A DNA stretch of 64,000 nt from Nematopogon swammerdamellus (GCA_946902875.1 OX336345.1:21421395-21485394), one strand, 5' to 3'; positions 44,563-54,775 are shown, numbered from the stretch's first letter. Notes: generated from the letters alone by a model not told the origin. Made by a program: numbers and translations.

Positions 44563-44850
44563 CAGATTACTTAATAGTTACTTCGTAACAGATAAATCTC
44601 TCCATAGAATAAGTTTCATACCTTCGGCTTTAATAGCCTAATGTTTCACATCGCCAATCGCTGCGTGCGAAAATGTACCTAAACGATCGAGTGTAAAGTG
44701 CATTATTGATTTACATCTGCGCGCAGTAGCGCGGGCGAGCGTGTAGGTATGTTTCGCGCGGCTGTCGAATTACCACTGAATTAGATCGCCGGCGGTGCAC
44801 CGGGCGGTAGGTAGTTAGCGCGCGCAAGTACATATGTAGAGTGCGTGAGG
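44563..44850 (+). repeat. Uninterrupted copy of the repeat hit by the Transib-like element
   Basis: ACAGATTACTTAATAGTTAC, AATCGCTGCGTGCGAAAATG, TTAGATCGCCGGCGGTGCAC, GGTAGTTAGCGCGCGCAAGT, GTGCGTGAGGCCTGCC. The GATCGCCGGCGG stretch is the empty site matching GACCGCCG..CGCCGGCGG around the transposon. The next bases 44851-45113 are unassigned. Confidence 0.8.
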
Positions 44851-45113
44851 CCTGCCTATACCTAATTCTTTATACTAAATTTGTTGGCGGATTATCATGT
44901 TTGATTTGAATAGCAAGCCTTATAGTTTGAAATGAAAAACATATTACAAGTTTTTGATTAGGGAGAGCGTTTTGTGCTTTTTCCGGCTGTAGCCCACGGA
45001 ACCTCTGTGAACCTTCTGGGAGCCGTTGCAAGGGCAAGGTAACGGCACGGCGGCGGTAGAATAGAATAGAATAAAGTTTATTCCTCATTCACAACAGTTA
45101 AGATACAGAATAT

Positions 45114-45469
45114 GTCAGCCTTGGTAGCTCAGTCGGGCGGTCGATCGCCTGTTATTAAGCAACCCTGAGAGCGGTCAGTACTTGGATGGGTGGAGGCCGT
45201 TGGAGGCTGACCGTGGTTAGAATTCCACGTAAAACTGTAGGTCCCTTCCCCTCTTACCTTACTAGGTGGTAGGGTTCAACCCGCCCGGGTTGGTACCGCC
45301 GCACTGAATGAAACGTCGGTCGAAACGGCTATGTAAATAGTTCGTGTTTTCTGTCCAGTTCAGTGTAGCCGACATGAATTGAAGGGAAGCACTGACATTG
45401 CGCCTGGTTCACCCGGTGTTATGGGCTGACATCACGGATGTTGTAGGTGTAAGTTTACATTAAAAAAAA
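45114..45469 (+). mobile_element. SINE family A, near full length
   Basis: CAGCCTTGGTAGCTCAGTCG (A box), ATTAAGCAACCCTGAGAGCG and GTCAGTACTTGGATGGGTGG (5S-like), GTGGTTAGAATTCCACG (mutated B box), the body, and GTTTACATTAAAAAAAA. The B-box change suggests this copy is inert. Confidence 0.9.
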
Positions 45470-45480
45470 CTGTACAGTAA

Positions 45481-45902
45481 GCGGCAGTAATAATAACGCA
45501 AATCGGACTTTAGAAAGAGATAATCCAGTTGTAAAGCGTCGTCTCTGTCGCACTAACTCGCACGTCTCTGTGTGACAGGGACGACACTCTACAATAGGAT
45601 TGTCTCTTTCTAAAGCCCGATGTGCATTACTTACTGCCGCGTATTGTAAAATACCTTGACGTGGTCGTGACGTTGCAGTCACGAACACGTCATTCATTAT
45701 ACTCCGTAAATTATAGCTTGATACGCGTGACAGATGTCAGAGTGACATTTCTTTGTATGCGTGACAGATGTCAGTGTGACATTTCAACAAAGTATGCCGT
45801 TGTATTGCGTGCATTTTACTGTAAAAAAATACGGAACTACATGCGAGGTGTTCTCGATGACATCTGTCACGCGTATCAAGCTATATTTTACGGAGTATAA
45901 TG
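45481..45902. repeat. Two consecutive imperfect hairpins
   Basis: Hairpin 1: arms 45481-45549 and 45575-45640 (GCGGCAGTAATAATAACGCA / ..TTACTTACTGCCGC). Hairpin 2: arms 45696-45739 and 45858-45902 (ATTATACTCCGTAAATTATA / ..GGAGTATAAT). Within hairpin 2, TGACAGATGTCAGTGTGACA is duplicated in tandem (about 45728 and 45763). Both look like foldback MITE remnants. Confidence 0.75.
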
Positions 45903-45963
45903 TCATCCTCGACGCTGCCGCCTCTTCATCGACGAGTGCGCAAACAGCCATCGGCTGTAAAAT

Positions 45964-46431
45964 ATGTCGCATGCGATCACACACTGTGTACGCATCTCTT
46001 TTAGTAGATTGACTAAAATTTTGGTGATACGTTTTCCCATACAGATCACTATTGATGGTTCATCTAGCCATGATTTACCTGATCTGTGTTTCGGCATCTT
46101 CAGGAACGCTCCTCCCACTTCAACCTCAACTCGCCGAAGACTAAACGGACCGGTATTAAGTCTACGAAATCAGCATACAACATTCGGAGTCCGCTGTTTA
46201 GTAGACGCACAACTGAAAACTAATTTGGCGTCTGTTTTAAATTTCAAATGTCCGCGGAGAAAGTTGCTCTCGGCGGAGACGCGGCGCGGGCGGCTCGATT
46301 CCAAGCGTGGTACGAAACTAACGTATTGTTCGTTTTGTGGTTTTAACGAATGCTTCAGCGTGCATGATATCGTTAAATGGCTTCATAACTCTCCGACTAT
46401 TCGTATGCAGCGAGAGTTGCAGGCATTCTAA
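45964..46431 (+). CDS. 155-codon ORF of unknown nature
   Basis: The frame includes PTSTSTRRRLNGPVLSLRNQ, FKCPRRKLLSAETRRGRLDS and TKLTYCSFCGFNECFSVHDI. It ends QRELQAF shortly before a LINE-like tail. It is basic with a CSFCGF Cys pair, but there is no domain I can name and no homologous second copy. It may be the end of a degenerate retroelement or chance; I lean towards not a gene. Confidence 0.25.
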   Translation: MSHAITHCVRISFSRLTKILVIRFPIQITIDGSSSHDLPDLCFGIFRNAPPTSTSTRRRLNGPVLSLRNQHTTFGVRCLVDAQLKTNLASVLNFKCPRRKLLSAETRRGRLDSKRGTKLTYCSFCGFNECFSVHDIVKWLHNSPTIRMQRELQAF

Positions 46432-46439
46432 GTTTGGCA

Positions 46440-46620
46440 CAAGTCTCTTTTCGAAGACGCCATTAAATCTGACATGCTTGAATAAAAAACTGACCTAAAA
46501 CCCTGCTAAGTTTCTTGCCGGCTCTTCTTTATGGGTGCAATCGAACTGGATTGTAAAAACTAAACATGACAAATTCAAGCGTAGTGTACTACCATACGAA
46601 TGATGAATAAAGAACAAAGA
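46440..46620 (+). mobile_element. LINE 3' tail
   Basis: GCTAAGTTTCTTGCCGGCTC, TTCTTTATGGGTGCAATCGA, CTGGATTGTAAAAACTAAAC, CAAATTCAAGCGTAG, CCATACGAATGATGAATAAA. Related tails are at 56691-56823 and, in reverse, 57554-57909. From 46620 to 47290 I see nothing beyond AT-rich DNA and a CTCTCTCTC run at 47128. Confidence 0.6.
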
Positions 46621-47289
46621 CAATTAAATGCTAAGCAGTAAAAATTTTAATGAAAAATGAAATTTTGAGTTTAAGTGTTATTTATTGCAAACAATTTAAG
46701 ATGATCATTTTGCTTTAAATTAATTTATTAATACCCTTACGTTAGTATGACACGAGAAAGATTGGTTGTTCTCTAAATGCGCACAGAACAACATCATTGC
46801 TACTGCCTATTTTCAAAATTTTGATTTACAACAGTTTTGTTCTAAGAGTGCTAATATTTTCTCTATAAATTTTTTGGCGAATTAAATATTTCTTAGCTAT
46901 TCATCATGTTCGACTAAATTACTCGTATATTGTCCGGTTAACTCCTGTCAACTGTATATGAAATGTCACTTTAGCCAACAGATACATGCCAACCGAGACT
47001 TTAAACGGGGATGTGATTGATCAATAAATATAAATATATTATACATTTTCCATGTTTACACTAGATAAATAAACCAAAGAATTGTTTTCCATAGATGCAG
47101 TATACTGTATGTCTCTTTCCGCTGTTTCTCTCTCTCTCTCTCTCTATCTCCTTAATTCTTTCCGTCTGTTTGTCTTATAAAATCAAATTAATGTATGGTT
47201 TTAACGTACAAATTAAGCCTCTCTATACGTTACATTACGGTTAAAATTATAAAATTGTGGAGTTAGTTAAATGACTTTGAACAACTAAT

Positions 47290-47700
47290 ATACGCGTTCG
47301 CCTGACACAATGTTAGCGCGGCACATACTTGGAATGTACTCGCTATGGAGCGGATGTGGAGGCTGCGGCGCGGGGAGGCTGCGGTGGCGCGGCGGCGCGG
47401 CGCGGCGAGCCACAGCGGAGACCAACAGTCGATGGCGGCGCGAATGAACTCCGCTGACGAGCGGACAGATATTCAAATTATTCCGCTTAATTAAACAGCC
47501 GCGTTTTGTAACGCAATTCGGAAGATTTTGCAAACTCGGCCGAGGCGGCGCGGCACCTCGGCAGAACTTCGCCGAAATGTTTTCGACGTTATTTTGTCGA
47601 TTGAGTTGTTTGGGCCGCTCGAGGGGATGTTGGGGTTGGGGGTTAGATAGAACTCGGCGGGCGTAGTCGGCGGGGCTCGCCTCTCGGGACCGGGATTCAA
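47290..47700. other. GC-rich, apparently unique intronic segment
   Basis: Has GGCTGCGGCGCGGGGAGGCT, GGTGGCGCGGCGGCGCGGCG and CTCGGCCGAGGCGGCGCGGC. It matches no repeat family in the window. Frames are Arg/Pro-rich without domains. It could be a CpG-rich regulatory or conserved non-coding stretch. Confidence 0.4.
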
Positions 47701-47855
47701 AATCTGGTGTTCATAAATTAGCTTTTTATTAGGAAAAATTAAATGTACCTATTACTTTCACCGCTCTGGCGTAGAATAATGACGAAAATGGAGAATAAAT
47801 GTTTTTTTTGTGGAATCCGAGTGGTCTAGGCTTCGGCTTCTCTTGCGAGAGGTCG

Positions 47856-47937
47856 GACCCGGTGGCGGAATTTGCTACGCGCTGGCGGCTCAAGCCGGAG
47901 TGCCAGGTTCGAATCCTGGTCGGGACGTATTTTTTTT
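47856..47937 (+). tRNA. tRNA-Leu-like sequence, probably a pseudogene or SINE head
   Basis: TGGCGGAATTTG resembles an A box with a GCG/CGC D stem. CTGGC/GCCGG can form an anticodon stem around GGCTCAA. CCAGG-TTCGAAT-CCTGG is a perfect T arm with a perfect B box. GACCCGG pairs 6/7 with TCGGGAC as the acceptor stem. A TTTTTTTT terminator follows at 47941. Base 33 would be G instead of T, so it is not a normal tRNA. Immediately upstream (47817-47855) is a decayed tRNA-Ser-like SINE B head, giving a tandem of two tRNA-like units. Confidence 0.4.
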
Positions 47938-48224
47938 CTCTTCATTTTCGGCTTTGAAATGTATCTAAAAAAATAAATATAAAAAGCGAGTATATGCTTA
48001 GTACTAACATATAAACAAATATGCGATATTTGTGTGAAAATATCTATGCAAGTGAACTGAAGTGAATTTTCATGTTAAAATGAAGAACCCTTCTGTTATC
48101 GTTCGGAAGGGGGAACTCACCATTCAAAGTATGTATATGTGTAGATATAGTTCGAGTCGAGACTCGAGACACGTAAATAGAGCTCTCGTCCCCATACGTA
48201 ACGTGTAGCGACGAGAGATCTATT

Positions 48225-48700
48225 TTTAACCGACTTCAAAAAAGGAGGAGGTTCTATGTTCGGCTGTATGTATTTTTTTTTTATGTATGTTCAGCAATAT
48301 CTTCCCCAATTGTGAACCGATTTCGATGATTCTTTTTGTGTTCGGTTCAGTCTAGCTCCAAGGTGGTCCCATTTTTTTTGGTCAAGATCGGATTGGAAAG
48401 CGAGGCGGAATCGCGAGGCCGAAGGCCGAGCGATTCCGCCGAGTACATTAATAGCAAATAAAAATTACTAAAAAAACTGTGAAATAAAAAACTATTTAAA
48501 AAAATATAAAAACCGCCTTCAAAAATGTATGAAATAAAAAAATAAAAATCGAACCCTAGAGTTGAAGGCGGTGGTGCTAAAGCAAGCAAAAATAACCGAC
48601 CGCCTTCAACTCTAGGGTTCGATTTTTATTTTTTTATTTCATACAATTTTGAAGGCGGTTTTTATATTTTTTTAAATAGTTTTTTGAAGTGAAAACTTCT
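48225..48700. repeat. 'AACCGACTTCAAAAAAGGAGG' MITE followed by a hairpin
   Basis: 48227-48440: TTTTAACCGACTTCAAAAAA, GGAGGAGGTTCTATG, CCAATTGTGAACCGATTTCG, GGCCGAAGGCCGAGCGATTC, a common lepidopteran repeat. 48485-48572 and 48599-48685 form a foldback (CCGCCTTCAACTCTAGGGTT in the right arm) with a 26-base loop. Confidence 0.75.
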
Positions 48701-48861
48701 TGAGCGGCGCTGGGCACTTTTTTGTATGAGGGAAAAATGTATAACTCGCGACACCGCGACACCGGCGTCATTTTTAAAATGAAACCTTCAGTCATTGCAT
48801 TAAGGGTTAAGTTAGAGTGGCACGGGATCTGCCGGCATTCCCGGAGTGCAACTGTTAAGTA

Positions 48862-49107
48862 GGGTTCGGTAACACGTTTATGTCTGTCTATTCTACTAAG
48901 TTCTGCAAAATGAATGAAGGGTTCCGTGACAAATGCATGTCTGTCCGTTCTACTAAATTAAAAAAATTTCAACCAAGGTCCTCCAACGGTTATTTTATAA
49001 TAAAAGTAGGGTTCCGTAACACGTTTATGTCTGTCCATTCTACTAAGTTCTGCAAAATGAATGTAGGGTTCCGTAACAAATGCATGTCTGTCCGTTCTAC
49101 TAAATTT
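48862..49107. repeat. ~147-bp tandem duplication
   Basis: AGGGTTCGGTAACACGTTTA.. (48862) recurs as AGGGTTCCGTAACACGTTTA.. (49009), each followed by TCTACTAAGTTCTGCAAAAT. Inside each unit the phrase AGGGTTCCGT..TGTCTGTCC..TTCTACTAA also occurs twice. 49110-49290 is poly-T-rich low complexity. Confidence 0.85.
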
Positions 49108-49352
49108 AACATTAATATTTTTTTTTATAATTTTTTTTTTCATTATTCTTTTTTTATATTTTTTTTTATTTATTTTTTTAATAAATTTTGTTTTAATTTT
49201 TTTTTCATTAATATTTTTTTTACTTTTTTTCCATTAATGTTTTTTTTTTTAAACCTTCTTTATAAATAAACTTAAAACTTAAATTTTTTTTTTTAGGCAA
49301 TGTTACGGTTTTGTTTTCACTTCTGCCGGCACTCCCGGAGTGCACCTGAGGC

Positions 49353-49561
49353 TTTTTTTTGTATGGAAACTGACACGGTTGGCTACATCATCTACAACAT
49401 CCGTGATGTCAGCCCATAACACCGGGTGAACTTGATGCCACGTCAGTGCTTCCCTTTCGGTCGTGCCCGCTACACTGAACTGGACGGAAAACACAAACTA
49501 TTTACATAGCCGTTTCGACCGACCTTTCAGTGCGGTGGTTCCAACCCGGGCGGGTTAAACC
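49353..49561 (-). mobile_element. Hybrid SINE (C head, A body), part 1
   Basis: From a T run, GTATGGAAACTGACACGGTT, GATGTCAGCCCATAACACCG, to GGTTCCAACCCGGGCGGGTT AAACC. It is split by a hAT element and resumes at 51194-51304 (GTTAAACCGTACCACCTAGT..TTTTAAAGTACCGG), where its C-type head is reached. Confidence 0.85.
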
Positions 49562-49654
49562 CAGTGGCGGCTTTGACCTATAAATCTTAGTGAGGCGACT
49601 AAAAATCCACCTACATTGCTATTACTTTATGATAAATTGAAAAACCTAAACCAA

Positions 49655-50462
49655 ATTATCGAATCGCGCACCGAGGGTACCGTATCGCCATGTCACGGCT
49701 AGCGCCACTAGATGAATTTCATAACACGCCACGCCATCTAGATGGCGTGTTATGAAATACTTCATATTAGTCACGATTAGAAAATGCTTCATCATCTATT
49801 TGGTAGATGGCGCGCGCGCATACACTTTTTGAAACCAAAAAGTGTATGCGCGCGCGCCATCTATGGGAACCCCCGTGAGTTTTTTTACTTTTTCTTATTT
49901 TTATTATTTTTTGTTATATCGACCATAATAACACATTTTCTGTGAACATTTCAACGGGCTACCAATTACGGTTCAAGAGATACAGGCCTCGGACAGACGG
50001 ACGGACGGACAGACAAGCGGCGGGTGGCCGTGGCCGAGTAGTTTGGGCATCGGCTTCAAATGCGAAAGGTGCGAGGTTCGAATCCGGTCGGCGTGTAACA
50101 ATGAGTTTTTTTCTGACGAAAAAATTTACGTGCATACCTACACCTGCTGCTTCACCGTTCGGAACCGGTGTAAAACTGTAGGTCCCTTCCCTTGCCCCTT
50201 ACTAGGTGGTAGTAGGCAACGTGGTAGGCTCAAATTGTAGCTGACTGGGTTGTTTGTTACCACCGTACTGGATGTAAGATGGCCGCATAGCAGCCTCGGC
50301 TGTGTTCTCCTCTAGTCCAGTATCGCCAGCAATCCAGGGAAGTCTCCGGTATGGCACCTACCTTCTCGGAGGTGATATTGGCTGGTCGGAGCATGCGCTT
50401 TGGTTGGCCCCTCCGACTCAACCACCCATACCGGATTACATAAAAAAAAAGACAGACGGACG

Positions 50463-50509
<47 letters not shown>

Positions 50510-50555
50510 GGCGTAGGCTTAGTAATAGGGTCCCGTACCTGATACGGAACCCTAA
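49655..50555 (+). repeat. Repeat family D inside the hAT element, split by SINE B
   Basis: GCGCACCGAGGGTACCGTAT, then two snap-back structures (49710-49760; 49804-49863, see findings), CATTTCAACGGGCTACCAAT, CGGACAGACGGACGGACGGA, [SINE B 50017-50450], (GACA)n, GTAATAGGGTCCCGTACC, ACGGAACCCTAAAAA. Confidence 0.8.
50017..50450 (+). mobile_element. SINE family B, full length
   Basis: GCGGGTGGCCGTGGCCGAGT (A-box region with a small duplication), GAGGTTCGAATCCGGTCGG (B box), CACCGTTCGGAACCGGTG, GATGTAAGATGGCCGCATAG, CGGATTACATAAAAAAAAA. It is inserted in the GACA-rich tract, which flanks it on both sides. Confidence 0.9.
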
Positions 50556-50575
50556 AAACAAAACAAAAAGAATTC

Positions 50576-50645
50576 GCAAAAGTGAGATTCGAACCAACGA
50601 CACTAGATTGCAAAGCGAAGCATATACCATTGAGCTATGAAACTT
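50576..50645 (-). tRNA. tRNA-like sequence, probably degenerate
   Basis: On the minus strand: CATAGCTCAATGGTATATGC (A box) and, 35 bases on, GGTTCGAATCTCAC (B box), followed by TTTTGCG..CTTTTTG. The arms pair poorly, so it is more likely a SINE head or tRNA pseudogene than an active tRNA. I cannot name the anticodon. Confidence 0.3.
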
Positions 50646-51304
50646 ACCCTAACTAATGCGAAATTCGCCATCATGTTAATGACGGAGGTAAAACAAGCCG
50701 ACTTATAGTATAGAAAACGTGAATCGCCCCATCTCGTTCTGGATATATCCAACACGAACGAACGAACGAGACACTTATAGGTGTCTCGTTCGGCGCCATT
50801 TATCAGAGCCTCAGCTGCTCCCTACATCCAAAGCCTCCAAGGTCAACCTGTAGTCTTACGCTTGGTGAAGCGATATCAAAATAAGCGATTCGTCGCCGCA
50901 CGGGACCGGGAGGTGAGTCACCATAATGCCATGCCGTACGTGACGCGTCACACACACGTCACGTCTGTGTGTGTGTGCGTGCTGTGTTGGTGGTGTTGAT
51001 GCACTAACACATCTTTAACGTATTTCGTCGCGCGCGTCGCACGCACCAGCCTCCTCCGCCCCGCGCTGCGCCGCCGCGCTAATATTTTTTTTAAATTTTC
51101 TTTCTTGATATTTTGAAATGGTTTTTTTTCTTTACTTTTAAGATAATTAAGTGAGGCGGTGCTTCACTTGCTTCACCTGGGGAACCGCCACTGGTTAAAC
51201 CGTACCACCTAGTAATATAAGAAGGGAGTCATATCCCTTAGTCGCCTTTTACGACATACACGGGGAGAGATGCAGTGGGGCTATTCTTTTAAAGTACCGG
51301 CCCA

Positions 51305-51683
51305 ACATTTACACGTCTCGTTATATATTTCTGTCTGTCTGTCTGTCTGTCCGTCTGTCCGAGGGCTGTATCTCTTGAACCGTAATAGGTAGCCCGTTGA
51401 AATTTTCACAGAATATGTGCTATTATTAGCCGATATAACAACAACTAGGTAATAAAAATAAGAAAAAGTAAAAAATTCACGGGGGTTCCCATAGAAGAAA
51501 CTAAAAAGTGTATGCGCGCGCGCCATCTACTGAAAAGAGTATAAGCATTTTAACTAATCACGAATTTTAACTATATGAAGCATTTTATAAACACGCTATA
51601 GATGGCGTGAGTGGCGCTGACCATGACATGGCGACACGAAACCATCGGTGCGCGAGTTCGACTCGCACTTGGCCGGTTTTTTA
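51305..51683 (-). repeat. Repeat family D
   Basis: (CTGT)n, GAGGGCTGTATCTCTTGAAC, AATAGGTAGCCCGTTGAAAT, CACGGGGGTTCCCATAG, CGCGCGCGCCATCTACTG, GGCGCTGACCATGACATGGC, CGAGTTCGACTCGCACTTGG: the whole family in reverse, without the LINE or SINE insertions found in other copies. Confidence 0.8.
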
Positions 51684-51764
51684 TATATAACTCACAAAGT
51701 TGAGAGAGTTTTGTGTGCCAAGCGCGGCTCGCACAACACCGACCACCACGCCCAGCAAAGCATT

Positions 51765-52112
51765 TTTTTATGGTAAGTGATATGGTTGGCTGCATCACCT
51801 ACAGCATCCGTGATGTCAGCCCATAACACCGGGGGAACTAGGTGCTATGCCAGTGCTTCGTACATACAAATTTAAATGTATCACATACTGTCTACCTGCG
51901 ATACAGACTCCGTTCTAGTTTAAATGATAGCAAGGAGGATGATAGGATTAAGATAATGCAGGATAGGTTTCTCTTCATTTCATGTCGGCTACACTGAACT
52001 GGACGGAAAACACGAAATATATACATAGCCGTTTCGACCGACGTTTCATTCAGTGCGGTGGTACCGACCCGGGATCGATAAACCATACCACCTAGTAAGG
52101 TAAGAAGGGAAA
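51765..52112 (-). mobile_element. SINE family A with a ~110-bp interruption
   Basis: 51765-51860 (GGTTGGCTGCATCACCTACA..GTGCTATGCCAGTGCTTC) and 51971-52112 (TTCATTTCATGTCGGCTACA..TACCACCTAGTAAGGTAAG) are adjacent blocks of the family. 51861-51970 is foreign, AT-rich. Confidence 0.8.
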
Positions 52113-52129
52113 TTCGGACAAGGCAAAGG

Positions 52130-52360
52130 ACGAAGAAAGGCATTCGGACAAGATAACTATCAAGCAGCAAGTAAGGCACGAACACCCACCTGCTGCATGA
52201 CTCGGTGGAAGGACCGCGCCAAGGTGAGAGGAGGTTTGTCTATCGCCCTTTAGCACGGCATTTCGTCCTTATCCCTTAGTAGCCTTTTACGACGTGCATG
52301 GGAAGAGATGTAGTGGGGCTATTCTTTTTAAGTACCCACCCCACACGGGTATTCTGTACT
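52130..52360 (-). mobile_element. SINE family C
   Basis: CAAGATAACTATCAAGCAGC, CTGCTGCATGACTCGGTGGA, TAGCACGGCATTTCGTCCTT, ATCCCTTAGTAGCC, GATGTAGTGGGGCTATTC, TTAAGTACCCACCCCACACG. The head end is intact. Confidence 0.8.
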
Positions 52361-52573
52361 CGAAGTTGATACCTCGGCTCGACTTTCCGGATAAACGGAG
52401 GATAATTTCTCTCAAGAGAAAGTGCCTGCCGACGACGACGCGAGGCTGGGCGGAAGAGGATTCGATATCCAATATCGCGAACAGCAAACACATCCGCTCA
52501 AATAATCCGAGACCTCCCGATCCGCACAAAGCCTCTGCACGAAGCCTCCGTGCGAAGGTTTCATTTTTTTTAT

Positions 52574-52985
52574 GTAACCCAGCATGGGTGGCTGTGCCGA
52601 GAGACCAATGGTGCAGTCGACAGAGCCAAAATCACGTCTCCTCGCGAAACCACGCTCAGTTAGGTGCCATGCCAGCAGATTTGCGGACTGTTGCTAGGCT
52701 GTCTAGCTAGCCCGTTAATACGACGCTTAAAGACACCCAGGTTAAAGGATTCAGGAAATACACTCGCCGGAAGACAGTTCCACACTCTAGCGGTGCGACA
52801 AAGAAACGATTTAGAGAAAGATTGGTTCTCAAAAGCCCAATGTCAACAACAAAAGGGTGCTGAGTCTCTCTGCGACGCGACGAGTCATGCGGAGATAGGA
52901 CGGGTGGCAGGAAATAAGGGATGCTAGTTCCACAGGAAAGTAAACCTCCCATAAACAAGGCCAACGGCAAGAGGCAATGGTGCAA
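52574..52985 (+). repeat. Repeat family E
   Basis: TTTATGTAACCCAGCATGGG, GAGACCAATGGTGCAGTCGA, CTTAAAGACACCCAGGTTAA, GTGCGACAAAGAAACGATTT, CAAAAGCCCAATGTCAACAA. The reverse counterpart is at 33018-33312. It has long frames on both strands, so I cannot tell which, if either, ever coded. 52985-53270 shares GC-rich words with 18840-19000. Confidence 0.55.
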
Positions 52986-53272
52986 TGCGCATGTCTGCCG
53001 TGAAATAATTCCCTACACACTGCTTGTACGCACACCATACGACGGCACCGCGACGATAACGTCACGACTACGGCGCGGCATTAGCGGAGGAACAATGTAT
53101 GAATACCGTGACGGCACGGCGTTACCGGGGCCGGCGAGTGCGAAAGCTGTTCATATGTTTTCATAAAAATCAAATCAATTCAAATAATTTATTCGTAATA
53201 ATGTTTCATATAAGTCGAGTAGGTATACAATATAGTTATCCTTATTTATTGTTAGCCATATTTTGGCATTAG

Positions 53273-53654
53273 TCAGCCTCGATACCTCAGTGGTGCAGAC
53301 AGTCGACTGTCGCTATGATGGTTAAGCAATGCTGGGCGCGGTCAGTACTTGGATGGGTGACCGCTCGACCGTTGGAGGCTGACCGTGGTTCGGATTCCAC
53401 GTAAAACTGTAGGTCCCTTCCCTTCTTACCTTACTAGATGGTAGGGTACAACCCGCCCGGGTTGGTACCACCGCACTGAATGAAACGTCGGTCGAAACGG
53501 CTATCTAAATAGTTTGTGTTTTCCGTCCAGGTCAGTGTAGCCGGCACGACCGAAGGGAAGCACTGACATGGCACCTAGTTCACCCGGTGTTATGGGCTGA
53601 CATCACGGATGTTGTAGGTGATGTAGCCAACCGTGTCAGTTTCCATAAAAAAAA
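53273..53654 (+). mobile_element. SINE family A, best-preserved full-length copy
   Basis: CAGCCTCGATACCTCAGTGG (A box), GGTTAAGCAATGCTGGGCGC and GGTCAGTACTTGGATGGGTG (5S box A, IE, C), GTGGTTCGGATTCCACG (B box), GTAGGTCCCTTCCCTTCTTA, GTACCACCGCACTGAATGAA, GTCAGTTTCCATAAAAAAAA. Use it as the reference for the family. Confidence 0.94.
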
Positions 53655-54660
53655 TCGGTAGGGTTAGCGACAACATCCCCCAAATACTCATTTAGAGAGT
53701 AGTAGGTACTAGGTACGATTTACCAACCAGAAACTCCTTGAGTCTAGCTAGACACAAATATTCAGTCCGAAGCGGCCTCTCGAATTGGCATTGTCAATCC
53801 GTTGTAGATCGTGGGGCCAATCACAAACACCGACTTCTCACTCTCGGTGAGTCTGTGTTCCACACTGCGTAAATGGTTGCGGCATAGAGTGGGATAGTTG
53901 TGACTGACCCCATTGACCTGGAACAGGTGTGGGTTTCGCCTTGCAAATTATTACTTCGGACAAACGGAGGATAGACTTTGGTCTCCCTTGGAGACGTAAA
54001 CGCAGCGACGGCATGACGTTGCACTCACTGCATTGCATAGATTTTTGTCTTCACTGATGTCGTGCCGTCGTCGTTGCCGTGCTGTTGTCGTCTAGTGCAC
54101 AAGCAGCCATTGCCGGCGCTACACGCTTACACAGAGGCTAGAAGCCACTGAATTTGGATACCAGTCATTTATACATGTGGAAGTTGAGGTAAAAGGTGAA
54201 GCGATGTCGCGTGTGTCCTCTGGCGCCAGTGTAGCTGTGCACCTGATGTTCGTTGGGCGTCTGCCCGCTTGTTCTGCCAAGCGAAATGTATAATTTTCTA
54301 GGCGCATTTGTTGTTTCGAGAGTGTGTTAAGCGAACGTATGTCATTCGTTATTTCGACCACACGCCATCTGTTGGTGTGATTGTGAATTTTTCTGTTGAT
54401 TCTGCGTGACGATGCGTTGCACGCTATTATCGATATTTAGTTTATTCAGTTGTGGCTAGGTGTCACCACAATACCTCGAGTCGTGACGTAGTCCGTGACG
54501 ACGTGGGGCCGATAAGTCAGCATCTGTCAGTTTAAAGGACTGGTAACATGTTCAAAGCACCTTCATAATAATCGGACGAATGTAAGTTTGAGTTCAAACC
54601 TCAGGCCAGTAAAGGTTAGGTTCAAACCGCGCTCAATAAGAAATGGGCAGTCGGACCACA
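53655..54660. other. Unassigned sequence
   Basis: No recognisable gene. Frames on both strands at 53820-54030 and 54119-54361 lack domains. 54040-54120 has CGTCG/GTTGTCG words resembling 18830-18860. Confidence 0.35.
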
Positions 54661-54775
54661 TTAGGAACATATACAGTCTCGGGCCCTTCAAGAGCTTAAA
54701 ATGGCACCTGGTAGGCTGGCTCGGAGTTCGCAACCACGCAATACGAATGTCCATGGGCACCCTTTGTAAGTACAT
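54660..54775 (+). mobile_element. LINE 3'-end fragment
   Basis: ACAGTCTCGGGCCCTTCAAG, TGGCACCTGGTAGGCTGGCT, CGAATGTCCATGGGCACC align with the tail at 29155-29240, diverged. Confidence 0.6.

Larger units (their letters stand above)
49562..51193. mobile_element. 1.63-kb hAT element inserted in a SINE
   Basis: Terminal inverted CAGTGGCGG / CCGCCACTG and a perfect 8-bp duplication GTTAAACC (49554-49561, 51194-51201): decisive for hAT. The interior carries family D DNA (49655-50555), a family B SINE, a tRNA-like sequence and a GC-rich end. There is no transposase; a 72-codon frame at 50781 has no domain. It is a non-autonomous carrier swollen by later insertions. Confidence 0.88.

Noticed and set aside
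52664..53065. Coding gene in 52.6-53.1 kb
   Set aside because: Frames overlap on both strands and the region is repeat family E, also present at 33018-33312.
53320..53385. 5S rRNA gene
   Set aside because: Only the internal ~43-base control region matches; the 5' and 3' stem halves are replaced by SINE sequence.
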